Source: Enoplosus armatus (lineage: Eukaryota; Chordata; Actinopteri; Centrarchiformes; Enoplosidae). Taken from it: DNA of 64,000 nucleotides. Under the pieces are notes generated by a model, which had not been told where the DNA came from, did no database searches, and was given only the letters and a program-made list of their open reading frames with translations. The stretch is from the NCBI RefSeq assembly GCF_043641665.1, contig NC_092203.1:1178001-1242000 (forward strand), in the 5' to 3' direction. Shown here piece by piece: positions 24,357 through 35,500 of this stretch. Made by a program: the position numbers and the translations under genes. How positions within the stretch are numbered: the stretch's first letter is position 1; each line of letters begins with the position of its first letter.

Positions 24357-26617
24357 TTAAAAAAAAGTCTGGTTCCGGCTGCTCCCACGACTGAGACGTG
24401 ACACGTGCCTGGTGATGACCTCCTCCTTTGAGGGTCCCTCGCACTGCGACACACACAGAGGGATCCCTCTGGGATGGGGATTTTGTTTGATGTATGTGGC
24501 GGGGTCCTCCAAAAAAAGAAGCCTCATCAGATCACTCACATATTCTGCAAAATATGATGTTAACATTGTGGATAGACTTATTATTATTTTTTATAACTGT
24601 CAGTTAAGTTTATAGCACTTTAAATTACACAGAGGTGTGAAATTCCTCCTTTTAGTATATAAATTAGAATTAGTATGACATGATGTTATAGCCAAATGTT
24701 ACATTTACATACTTTATGATTTAGAATAAAAGCTCTATTTTTGACTTACTGAACGCGGGCTCCATCTTAATAGGCTTCTTGGACCCTACTTGGACTTTGG
24801 GAACAGCCAGGTACAGCCTGATGAGAAAAAATACTTACTTATTACATGTACGTATACACATTATAAATAGTCAAGTGCACACACACGTCTCGTTGACTTT
24901 CTGCCCATGTAAATGGAGGCTCACCTGTGCAAGCTGAATGTCAATCACGCTCTCCAACAACATATTTGACATATTCTGGTATACTGGCAGTTGGGGCATC
25001 GCTGATTAAAGGACACAAAAGTCCCCAGTCTCTGACGCTGCAGCTCGCAGTCCTGCTTGCACACTGGACAGGTCTGGAAGAAGTCTCTGAGATAGCTCTC
25101 AAACACAATGTATTTAGGATCATTGTAATCAGATGGGGACTCCACCTCACTATCAGGAAAGGACAAACAAACAAACAAACATTAGCAGTTCCTCAGTGAA
25201 GACATTTATACCCACAGGCAAAAATGTAAGTAGCCATAGCACCTTACCTAATTTCAGACGACTCTGTCAAAGAGTCCCCAGGCTCTGATGTGGAGTTGTG
25301 CGGCTGTGGGATTTCATAAATGATTTCCTCATCACCCCCCTCTTCAAGGTGGGGTCTCTTTGCTGGTCTGGCACCCTTTACAGGTGTGAAGGACGGCTGA
25401 AACCCTGTGTCTTGTTGGGTGGTGTCCGTGCCGCAGCAGAGTGTAACCTGTGTGCCTGATTAGAAACAAGCCAACACACCTTTCTGGTTTATGAAGGAGT
25501 GTAACCCAGCAGTAACTAACACACATGTATTGTATCCATGTGACATACACACCTTTGCTTCTCACGTGTGGCTTCAGTGTGCAGTAGGACAACTGCGTGG
25601 CCGTGGATTTCATCTCATGGCAGAACTGCGTTGCGACGGAGACTGTGGGCTGAGGGTCCGTTTGGCACCCCTTGTCTCTGTACTTAACATCGGTGATGGG
25701 GAGATGTTGTGGTGTGCTCTGGGAAAAGTATGGCGTCAGTTATTAACGAGTAATAGTGTTTACAGGTGAAATAAGGCGCTAAAACATGTATTAGTGGACT
25801 GCTAAGACGCACAGCTAACTATTCTTTTTTCTTCTTCTTCGTGGGCGTGCGTTTTCCCCCTTTCTTCTTCTTCGCGGGCTTGCTGTCACTGCTGTGCCCC
25901 GAGCAGATGACCAACTGTTCTGTCTTACGTAAGACATAAAAGGAAGTAGACACGGAGAAGGAAACGGAGCGTCTGAAGCCTGAGCTTTTGGCCCACAAGG
26001 GATTACTTTTACACACGTTTACCTCATTATTTGGCAACGTTTAACGCGAATGACACTGTAACACCGTGTGTATGACAGAAAATAAGGAAAAGCACAACAG
26101 GTCCTCTTTAAATCCTTTCATTCCTACATGACAAAACAACGCAGGCGATAGAATGCACGAAGTGCTGTTTTCTACTTTTCGTTCCTCCCCCATTGTTCCC
26201 TGTTAGCAAGATAGCGCAGTTAACAAATCGCCGTTACCAACTTTAGCTACATATATACGCCCATTAGCTGCACTGAAACCGTATTCACGAGCCATTTACG
26301 TCCACTTATCAATACAAGACAAACGCTCCAGTGATGTTACTTACAGGCTGCACTTCTGACTCCTCAACACGGCGCGCTACAGACGGAACCGACCCGTCTA
26401 TTAGCACCAGCCTAGCCGCGAACCCGGCGTCGTACTGGGTTCTGTTGGTGAAACAGTCCTCTGTGAAGTGGCGTGAACAAACGTGCAATGTGGCATGCGG
26501 CCGTTTTTCGCCCGAAGAAAGAAACTGCAGCCACTGTTGTCTGGTGCCTATTTCTTTGGGAAGGGCAAAATAATGCAACTTTCCTTCACAGCCGAAAAAA
26601 CACTTTTTGCGAGGCAT
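24357..26617 (-). CDS. THAP-domain protein with zinc-ribbon-like region, probably truncated
   Basis: Exon 1 (26617-26345) encodes a complete THAP zinc finger, a DNA-binding C2CH module: C6, C10, W29, C47 and H50 of MPRKKCFFGC...HVCSRHF, ending GSVPSVARR. Exons 25718-25553, 25455-25248 and 25149 onward join in frame (DVKYRDKGCQTDPQ; VTLCCGTDTTQQ; then CPVCKQDC, RCPNCQYTRI). Read straight through, exon 4 stops at 24945 and gives 283 aa. Two further exon-like blocks with good splice signals lie downstream: 24817-24750 (LYLAVPKVQVGSKKPIK) and 24544-24357 (YVSDLMRLLFLEDPATYIKQ, stop). They join in frame only if exon 4 uses an unusual donor (GC|GTGATT at 24949), giving 367 aa. Related long fish THAP proteins, as I remember them, have several hundred more residues between these blocks. 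This copy may therefore be an internally deleted gene or a decaying pseudogene. No named orthologue is claimed. Confidence 0.6.
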
Positions 26618-26775
26618 ACTCCTCAACAGCCTCTCAAACCTTGAAGAGTCGTGGCCTAGTTCCTGCGCAGAGCGGTCGAAAAGCTTCCGAGACAGAGCGG
26701 GTGTAGAAGAACTGGGTACCAGTGTAGGCATACATATAGAAACGGGACACCGCGCGCGTTCGCGGTCTGACGTGC

Positions 26776-26805
26776 GTCTGCGCGGTCGCCATATTGGGAC
26801 GGTCA
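26776..26805 (-). promoter_or_regulatory. mirrored promoter module, THAP-gene side
   Basis: Read on the minus strand it contains CCAATATGGCG, a YY1-like ATGGCG site, followed by CGCGCAGAC. It sits about 160 bases upstream of the THAP ATG. It matches 27222-27251 in inverted orientation at 26 of 30 positions. Confidence 0.55.
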
Positions 26806-27221
26806 ACGGCCGAGTATGGTCTACTCGACAAATGCAGGGAACTACTTTGACCCTTCCCTAGTTGTTCTAGAGCCCCATTATTTTATGTTTACACCTGACT
26901 GCATTGTATATCTGAACATTGGTTTCAAACACTTGACGCATTACATTATCGTATCGTATTGTATGTGTCAGTGTCTAAAGTTAATGACGTAAAATATTTG
27001 AGCTTTAATTACTTCTGACACTGTTTGTGTTATTAATACAATAACAGCCAACCAGGCAGCTTTATAACAATATAATAGACATAGAAATCTAAGTTTTTTT
27101 CGGAGTAACTCACTAAACTCACGTTTATAACGAACCAAACATCGCGAGAATCGGCTCAGAATTATATATTGTAATTGCAGTGAAAGTCTGCGCATCTCTC
27201 ACGACGCGCTGTATTGCGTCA

Positions 27222-27251
27222 TGACCGCTCCAATATGGCGGACGCGCAGAC
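27222..27251 (+). promoter_or_regulatory. mirrored promoter module, outward plus-strand side
   Basis: CCAATATGGCGGACGCGCAG here mirrors 26776-26805. The following ATG opens only a short frame (MADAQTYN, a glycine run, then stop). A good donor (TTATG|GTAAGC) lies at 27355/27356, so this could be the first exon of an unrecognised plus-strand transcript. No downstream coding exon was found before cars2. Confidence 0.45.
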
Positions 27252-27911
27252 TTATAACGGCGGCGGCGGCGGCGGCCAGTGATGTACCTACGGTATCTGT
27301 TGGTGTGAAACCAGATAAGCTCTCGTTTCACTTTCATGAGCTTATGTTATGTTATGGTAAGCTATTTTCTGAATCTGTTTGTTTCTGTTTTGTTGTTCTG
27401 TTGTTTTTCTCTTAATGTACGAGGGATAAGAGAAATGAATAAAATGGAAGTTATTATTTTTTGTTTTGTAAAGCACAAAAAAAAAAAAGGAACTCATGTC
27501 AAAGAGACTTTATTCCATTGTAGCTTTAATGGCTCGATTATTGAATCACAACTTTCTTCCAATGGCAGATGGATTTTAAGGCCTCGTTGCCCTCCAATCC
27601 CTAAACCAAACAAAGATTCGGATTATAAATAGTTTGTTTTGTTTGGTGCTAAAAGACACACAGTAAACATAAAATGAACACAAAACATATTGCAGCACTT
27701 AAATAGACAGATTTTTATTACATAATCTACCATCTGATTTACGAAACAAGGAATATGAGACTTGAAACGCTGTGAGACAAGCACATCAGGCATTTGACCA
27801 AGTTTCGGCTGTTACGAAATCAGGATTGTTCTTATTTTTATAAAGTCTTTCAGTTGATGAAGTTAAATTGAGTCCACAAGCTAGAGTCAGTCTCAGAGGC
27901 AGAGGTGGATT
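27252..27911. other. intergenic and cars2 3' UTR
   Basis: A (GGC)n run near 27258-27274, then AT-rich sequence without coding evidence. The minus-strand AATAAA at 27714-27719, 193 bases after the cars2 stop, is the likely cars2 poly(A) signal. Confidence 0.55.
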
Positions 27912-28384
27912 TCAGCTGGATGCCTCCTGGTCTTTATCCTGGACACTCTGTCTCTGTTTTCCCTGAGTGATCTCCCATGTCGAGTTGGCTCCTCTATCCT
28001 GAAAACATGAAGAATATGATCAGTACGATCTCCATGTAAAATTATTATACTTTCCAGCAGAGTAAATGCTGCATTTTTCTGCATTCAGACTGTGTAAAAT
28101 ACCAGCATACCTTTATCAGCACACCCAAGGGCGCCAGGTCAGTTCTGAGGGCGTCACAGGCTTTGAGGAGGGGGATCCTCTCGGGGTGAAGCCCAGGTTT
28201 GTCGGTGGGACCGTCCTGCCGGGCGAGCGCGAACGCTCGAACTTCGCTTCTGAAACAGGCCAGCTGCTCCACGACGCCCTCCAGATTGCCGTGACTGCCC
28301 GCCGTGTCAGCCTCCTGCGCGTGGCGCCAGCACAGCAGAGGCGAAGCAATGTGTGAGCAACAAATAGTTCCTTCATTACCATGA

Positions 28385-28417
<33 letters not shown>

Positions 28418-28559
28418 TTTATTTTGTCTCAATCCCTGAGCTCTGACCTTACTGTGCAGCAGATCGATCCCAAACACATCCAAGATGTCCCTGATGTAGC
28501 TGACCATCGCTCCAAACACTGCAGGGCTGCGAGCCACTCCGTCAGACTGAACAGAGATA

Positions 28560-28632
<73 letters not shown>

Positions 28633-31600
28633 GGTTCAGTGTTTTACTTCAGTCGCTCACTATTGTGCGATAAACTGTTTTCCATCTGACTGAAATCAAA
28701 ATTTCTAAATCTTTTCAACTGCTTCTGCTTGTTTCCACAGACCCTCCCCTCCGGACGGTAATTAGTTAATCAATAGTTAGACAATGACCCCCTTCAGGAC
28801 AAGGATTACATCTTTGTTCCACTACTGGTGAGGCTTCTTGTAAGCAACAGTGATTGACCAGCAAGTTTACCTTGCAAACAGGCTGGAGTTGGCAGTTTCC
28901 GTGATAAACCAGATTCATCACGGCACTGATGGCCCTCGGGGTGTCAAAGTCATCGGACAGCGCTTTCGCCACGCTGGACTTAGTCTCGGCCAACCTGAGG
29001 GAAGACAAAGAACACCACGTCCTCCCGATCAGGACCGAAACAAAATGGGACGAAGGCCACGAATCGGAACGTCGGACGGCGGAGGAAGCGCCCACCTCTC
29101 CCAGAGCAGAGCTTCCTGCACAGGTGAACACTGCAGCTGGCCCTTCATGTAGGCCTGGGCATCATGGATGAAGGTGGAGACGGTTCCCACGGAGGTCCGT
29201 GCCTCCGACATGCTGCTGTCACTGTAGTCTATAGCTGTGGAGACGCCACAAAAAGGCATGAATGTTCTTCTGTTCGCCACTGAAAACTAAACTTTCTGCA
29301 ATTAACGTGTCAAAGAAGACACGGTGGTCATCATGCTCAAATACTGCGGGGGGGATACGGAGGCTGGAGTGTGCCAATGGGATAATCAGCTGCTTTTTTC
29401 CCCCATTCCTTAATTACATTCAATTACATCCATTATCTTATACATTAAAAAAAAAACGCAATTAGTAAAATAACAAATTAATTCTGCTTTTACATTGTGC
29501 AGTTACAAAAAATCAATATGGTTATGGTGAAATGTGTGCAAATAATTTGAATTTCTAAAATGTCGTTAAAATTATGAATACATTTACTTTTTTATAGGGA
29601 TTCAAAATGTTTTTTTAATGATTTTATTTTTTATTCAATTCCAGATGTGCCTGATGAGTGACCCCACCTGATCTGTATTTGGTCAAGAGACAAAACATCC
29701 GGAATTCGTTGGCGGAGTGAGACCGCAGGAAATCCTGATGGAAGACAAAGAATGACTTAACTTTCACAAACGTCAGGATACAACATGGAAGACGCAGGGA
29801 TCCTTTGGTTCTCGCAAAACAGCTACTCGGTGAGTGGTGATGGATTCGCGGTGACCTTACCTTGATGGTGACATAGTTCTTTAAAGATTTAGACATTTTC
29901 TCTGCGCTGCCTTTTAGGTGCAAGTGCCCTAAAAAAACAATAACAAACCCATTACCATTACCATACACACTGGTGAAAATGGATCCTTAACAGAGCTTAT
30001 TTTGCTTACATTTCATTCTAAGGATGGTATATTTAGATGTAAATTCACACAATTCCTACACACTTCTAACGCCATTTATTAGACATTTAGAAGAAAGTGA
30101 AAACATGCCGGGGGGGGGGGGGTTTACCCGAGTGGAGGAAGTAGTTTGCCCACTGTCCGCACTGATGGTAGGCCTCACTCTGCGCGACCTCATTCTCGTG
30201 GTGAGGAAAGGCCAGGTCAATCCCTCCCGAGTGGATGTCCAGCTGACTCCCGAACACCGAGCTGAAACCACCACCACAGAGACGGCAACACTTATCGACT
30301 GAGAGAGTCTGAAGCGCATGCGATGGCATTATTGAGCAGTCTAGTGATTAGCTGACAAATCTGCCAATAAATGCCAAATCCAAAAACACCATAGGGACCT
30401 TTTACAACTGCAAAAACAACCTTATACTTGATAGATGAAAAAATAAATTACTCATTCTATCTGACATAAACATTTTACTTAAGCTAGTACTTTGGAAATA
30501 GGCTGATACACACTCCAGCTGCCAGTTTATAAAGTACACCTAGCTTAAACTCATAAGAGTATGCTTCGTGCATCGAGGGCCTTGGCTCCGTTGATCCTGC
30601 ATCCTCGGAGGGGCCCAAAGGACGGGCTAACATACAGCGCAAGACAGGCTGCTGTGGATCCAAACCTGGCAACGGTCGAGCATTCGATATGCCAGCCAGG
30701 CCTTCCTCTGCCCCACGGGGACTCCCAGGACGGTTCCTGAGGTTTGGACCGCTTCCAGAGAGCGAAATCCCTCGAGTCTCGTTTATTTGCGCTGCCTGGA
30801 GAACAGGTTGTTGTCCGTTAGTAAAGCCAGCATGCAAGCCCGCCTGATACAGGACGAGCAGTGCCAGCGTACTCGGTGTGTACATTTCCGAGCTTTTAAT
30901 GGTATACTAAAACTCGGGCAAGAACTCTGACTGACAATTGTATTATATTGTGTCGTCCTGCGTTGTGGAGTTGAGGCTAAAACTTACCAGGCTCTCCCTG
31001 AGAATCCACAGCTCCCACAAACTTGCCATAACGCTCGCCAATGGACTGGATGTCAAAATACACGTCGCCTGCAACGAAAGGCGTTCCACAAAATGTGATT
31101 GGCCGCTTGGTCATTTATTGCGTGCGCGAGCGAGAGAGAGACAGAGAGAGACAGTCACCTTCTTTTGTGGCATAAGCGTGTCCATTTTTGATGATGCGCT
31201 CGATGAACGCGACAATGCGAGGCACATTCTCAGTGACCCGTATGTACACTGCAGGAGGAATCACCTCAAAAAACACAACGGGAGAGCACAAAGATAAACA
31301 TAATTCTTGCAGTGAATGCTGGGATAGAATATACATACTTATTGTAATATAACAAAACATGACCTGTGACCTAATCACACACCTTTAATGACAGCATATC
31401 CCTCTTGAACTCCTCCTCATACATTGTGGCTATGACGGTTGGGGAAACATTTTCCTATAAAGCAAAGGGAACACACACACACATGCTCTGAATAAACATG
31501 CTTCCGCAGCCGTGAGAATGACTGGGGTTTTTTTTTTAAACACACTCTGGTGATCTTACCTCCCAGCTTCTTTTGATTATTTTGTCATCAATGTCAGTGA

Positions 31601-32177
31601 TGACCATCGCGTGGATGACAGTGATCCCGAAAAGCCTGGCCAGAATCCTCTGCAGGATATCGAACCTGACATAAGAGCTGGGGAGGAGGGGGGGGGGGGG
31701 GGTAAAGCGTAAAGCCATTTATCTCAGACACATTTCACAATCTTTGACTTGTACATACAGTGTTTACATCAGTACCATGCATGGCCCAGGTGGGCATGGT
31801 CGTACACAGTGGGTCCGCAGCTGTACCTGCAACACATGCGCAATACTGTGTGAGGTTATTATTGCGGCCGGAAGTGAATAACACGTACATTAATCACACA
31901 GCGTCATTCCGTACCAGGTAGCTACTCCCTCTCGTGCCAGAATGAGAGGCTCTTTCTGTTTGGTCAGGCTGTTGAAAGCCTTTAAACCCGTGTCGAACCC
32001 GCTGGGTCTCACCCACGTCTTCCCTGAGACACAGCTATGGGACCCACTGCATCTGACTTTGACAGTGTCGACTGGCCGAGCCGCGAAAACCCCGCGGAGG
32101 ACGCTTGCCCTCCGCAACACGGACCTCGCGGAGCGCCTCCACATAGTTGGAACCTCGCGCCGAAGCAGCACACGCAC
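27912..32177 (-). CDS. cars2: mitochondrial cysteinyl-tRNA synthetase
   Basis: A class I aminoacyl-tRNA synthetase that charges tRNA-Cys in the mitochondrial matrix. Fifteen coding exons on the minus strand: 32177-31915, 31826-31776, 31677-31560, 31454-31383, 31264-31159, 31068-30988, 30795-30666, 30261-30128, 29928-29861, 29734-29668, 29234-29096, 28994-28871, 28546-28448, 28314-28111 and 27998-27912. They total 1743 nt (580 aa), close to the human length. The Arg-rich N-terminus ([20 protein letters not shown]) fits a mitochondrial targeting peptide; M12 is an alternative start. Signatures are [16 protein letters not shown] with its HxGH motif, [19 protein letters not shown] and HHENE (zinc and Cys binding), and [10 protein letters not shown] (KMSKS loop). 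The exon 7 donor (GTTTGG) is non-consensus. (CA)n tracts flank exon 13, and one of them touches its acceptor. Confidence 0.97.
28384..28412. repeat. (CA)n microsatellite
   Basis: In cars2 intron 13, about 70 bases upstream (minus strand) of exon 14. Confidence 0.95.
28560..28630. repeat. long (CA)n microsatellite at the cars2 exon 13 acceptor
   Basis: About 35 CA units. On the coding strand it is a (TG)n tract ending about 13 bases before the exon 13 acceptor. Confidence 0.95.
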
Positions 32178-32507
32178 TGCTAGCTTAGCCTAGCCGCTAG
32201 CCTCGCGCATTAACACGGCGCTAGCACAAGTGGCAACATACCCTCTGAAAATCACCCACAGACGTCAGACGCTATTACCCACACTGCTGGGCGCTCACGT
32301 CACACACACACACACACACCCCTCCGCACTTCTCGCGAGACTCCGACACCGGAAGTGTTGTCGAACGTGTCATGTGATTCGTTCCTGCTGGCACTCTCCT
32401 GCCTGAGTAGCGATGTCCAAATAATAATCATTTCGGACAGGACGGGTTTTTTTTTTCTCTCCAGGAGAAGCCCCGCGTCGTATCCCCGAGGAAAGGAGCC
32501 CTACAAG
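32178..32507. promoter_or_regulatory. bidirectional promoter of cars2 and atg3
   Basis: Only 330 bases separate the two divergent start codons. The segment holds the palindrome TCTCGCGAGA (32331-32340), a known element of TATA-less, often bidirectional vertebrate promoters. An ETS-family site, ACCGGAAGTG (32348-32357), follows 7 bases later. A short CA run lies at about 32300-32319. No TATA box was seen. Shared control of the two genes is inferred from the layout. Confidence 0.75.
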
Positions 32508-35500
32508 ATGCAGAACGTCATAAACACGGTGAAAGGCACGGCCCTCGGAGTGGCCGAGTTTCTCACACCAGTGTTGAAGGTAAACTTGCATTCATTTCCA
32601 CGAGCTAGCTTGTTGATAGGTGGCGGCTACTGTACGAGCTGTCATAAACACTCGAACAGATGCTAAGTGTTGTGTCCCGTAGCTCACAGCAACATGCGTC
32701 ACCGTGTTCTGTTTTGTTAGTGTTAACTAAGTGTCCTTAATTAGATAGCGTTACAAGTTAATAGACCTACATGGAATACCCAGCCTTCATTAATAACGTC
32801 ACCTTCGTACAGTTTTGGTAAACAACGCAGCCGGAGGTTATACCTCAACTTATCACTTCAAGTCTAACATACAATTTTGGTTTCCTTGTTGATCCCAGGA
32901 ATCGAAATTCAAAGAGACTGGAGTCATCACACCAGAGGAGGTGAGAGCAAACTTCATGAAGGCCCGTGTGTACATGTGGATGATGTGTGTTATTATATTG
33001 CCTTATGTAAACAACAAACAAGCCTATATGTTAGTGTGGCTCATACTTCAACCCCCCCCCCCCCCCCCTCTTTTTTTTTTTTAGTTTGTAGCAGCCGGAG
33101 ATCACTTGGTTCACCACTGCCCCACATGGAAATGGTGGGTGTCTTGCTTGGAGCATGAATCACAGATAACATGAATTCCTCATATATTCCATTCCATTTC
33201 CTATGAGGCAAAAGTTAAAAATAATAATAATATATGTGTGTAATTTGGGCAGGGGCCTGAGGGTAGAAAGTAGGTAGTAATGTCAGTACTGTGGGTGCTG
33301 CTGGTGGAATATTCCAGTTGAAGAAACCCAAGTTGCATCACACTATTTACCGTCTGTGTCACCTTCTGGCGCATTTTCAAAAACTGAAATGGCAATAAAA
33401 GAAATAATTTTGCTTGTCCTCGAGTTGTGCTGTATCTCGTATGGCCAACATGTATTTGTATATCTTTAGGTACTTTATGGTCATTGTTGTTGGAATGTTT
33501 TTTAAAAAATTTTTATGTGATTGTCACTTTCCATTTCAGTCATTCAGCTTGTGTTCCTCTTTTAAAGCAATACAAAAAGCAAACGGAGAAGGGTGGTTTA
33601 TAAAACCCGAGGGCATTTTGGACCAGTGCTTTTGGTAAAAGTATAGTGAGCACAAAAGACATGACCTGCTATGAAATAATGTGTTTTGTTTTTTTGGTAT
33701 GTTTGTGATTTCCCCCTCTCTTCTCCTCAGGGCCAGTGGGGAGGAAGTGAAGGTGAAGCCGTATTTGCCCCAGGATAAACAGTTTCTCCTGACACGCAAT
33801 GGTGAGGAGGTGGATTTAAAGTGGGGACTGCTGGTCATTTATGTGTTTCAGTCTACTCACCCATCCTAACTCGCTTTGTCGCATCCACAATTTGTGTTTG
33901 TTGCATATACACGTCTCTCCACTGCCTCATTTTTGAGAGGGAATGTAAATGAAGTAAACTAAAATCCTAAAATCAGTTTTTAAGAAATTGATTTATTATT
34001 GGTATTCAAGATGAAAATCTGTATAAGATTCAATCAAAACAACTTGAAATAATAATAATCTCCGCCCTGACAACGACCATTGTTACCATATTTTATCATT
34101 GCCAGCTAACTTGGGTCACCAGCGCGATCTGTGCCTTGTTTCACTTCCTCTGGGTCGTGTTTAACCCCCGCCTCCCTGTGTATTCGCGGTCTTGCAGTTC
34201 CCTGTTACAAGCGCTGTAAACAGATGGAGTACTCCGATGAGCTGGAGGCCATCATAGAGGAGGACGACGGAGACGGGGGCTGGGTGGACACTTACCATAA
34301 CTCAGGTACATGCAAGCGCGTACATCCCGAGCGCGGCTGCTCGTAGTTCACCCACCAATGTGGGTTGGATTGATATGCAGCGAATGTGTACGGTCCGTAT
34401 TTGCTCGAGTTTCTTTAAGTGTTGTGTTACACAAATCATTCTTCTCAAATCATCAAGATTAAAATGATATGAGATAATGATTAAGATCATTTCCACATAG
34501 TTTTTTTTTTGATGCAAGATATTTATTTAAAATAAAAATGAAGACAACTATTAATAGTTGTAGACCTTTTAATACGCATCATGGTGTACAGAGTTTGCAA
34601 AGACGATCTGAGTTGTGTTTCTGCAGGTGTGTTAGGAGTCACAGATGCTGTACGAGAAATTTCACTGGACAATAATAAGGTAAGCTCCATATATATATAT
34701 ATATATTTTTTTTTTGGTTTTGTGTCGGTTCTGATTGGAACACAATGTGAAGTTAGAGTATAGTTTGGTATACTTAAAGCAGCTAAGATTACATGAAAAG
34801 ATTGGAGTCCTTTGCTCTCCGCCCCATTGTTTTTTTTTTTTTTATGCCACCGCCAAAGTTGGAAATTGTACACATTGTGGCTTTTAAAGGTCCCATATTA
34901 TCAAATAACTTGGGGGCGTGGCTGAGTGCGGCGACTGTATAGTTGTGACATCACAACCTTACGGAGGACCCTACGGCTCGTTTAAAGGCGCAGTGTCTGA
35001 ATACGGGCTGTGTGTGTTAATGGGTCTTCACCTCACTCCTCAAGGTCATTAAAAATCAAGGCAAATAGTGCACTTTTGATGTTCACTACGTGGATCGTAG
35101 AGTGTGGCCGTTTTTGTTGCAACTGAGTCGTTTTCAATTTGAATTCACTCCAGGACAAGAACATGAACGCCACATCTGCAGCCTCTTGTGATGGCGACGA
35201 TGAAGACGACGATGAAGACGGCGAGGCAGCGGATATGGAAGGTAGTTCACGTCTCCCCCATGTCCTGCCATCGTTTTTTTTTTGTTTCCTTCAAACGGCC
35301 CGCGCTTTAACTCGCGTTAACCTCAATTGCTGTCTTTCCAGAATACGAGGAGAGCGGCCTGTTGGAAACGGACGAGGTAGACGGCGCGAAGGGTTGCAGC
35401 GTATCATTCACTGCGTGGTGCAATATCAGTTATCGTCAATCAGACTGCCGCCTTACACTCCTTGTCCTCTTTTTTTTTTTTCCAGGCGACCCTGGACACC

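Noticed and set aside
25819..26037. 72-aa minus-strand frame ending in Lys-rich repeats, in the first THAP-gene intron
   Set aside because: No acceptor that fits it in frame. The exon 1 donor at 26345 joins cleanly to 25718 instead, and the Lys runs come from a CTT repeat.
27237..27282. Short frame MADAQTYN plus glycine run
   Set aside because: It stops after 15 codons and has no downstream coding exon; kept only as part of the mirrored promoter observation.
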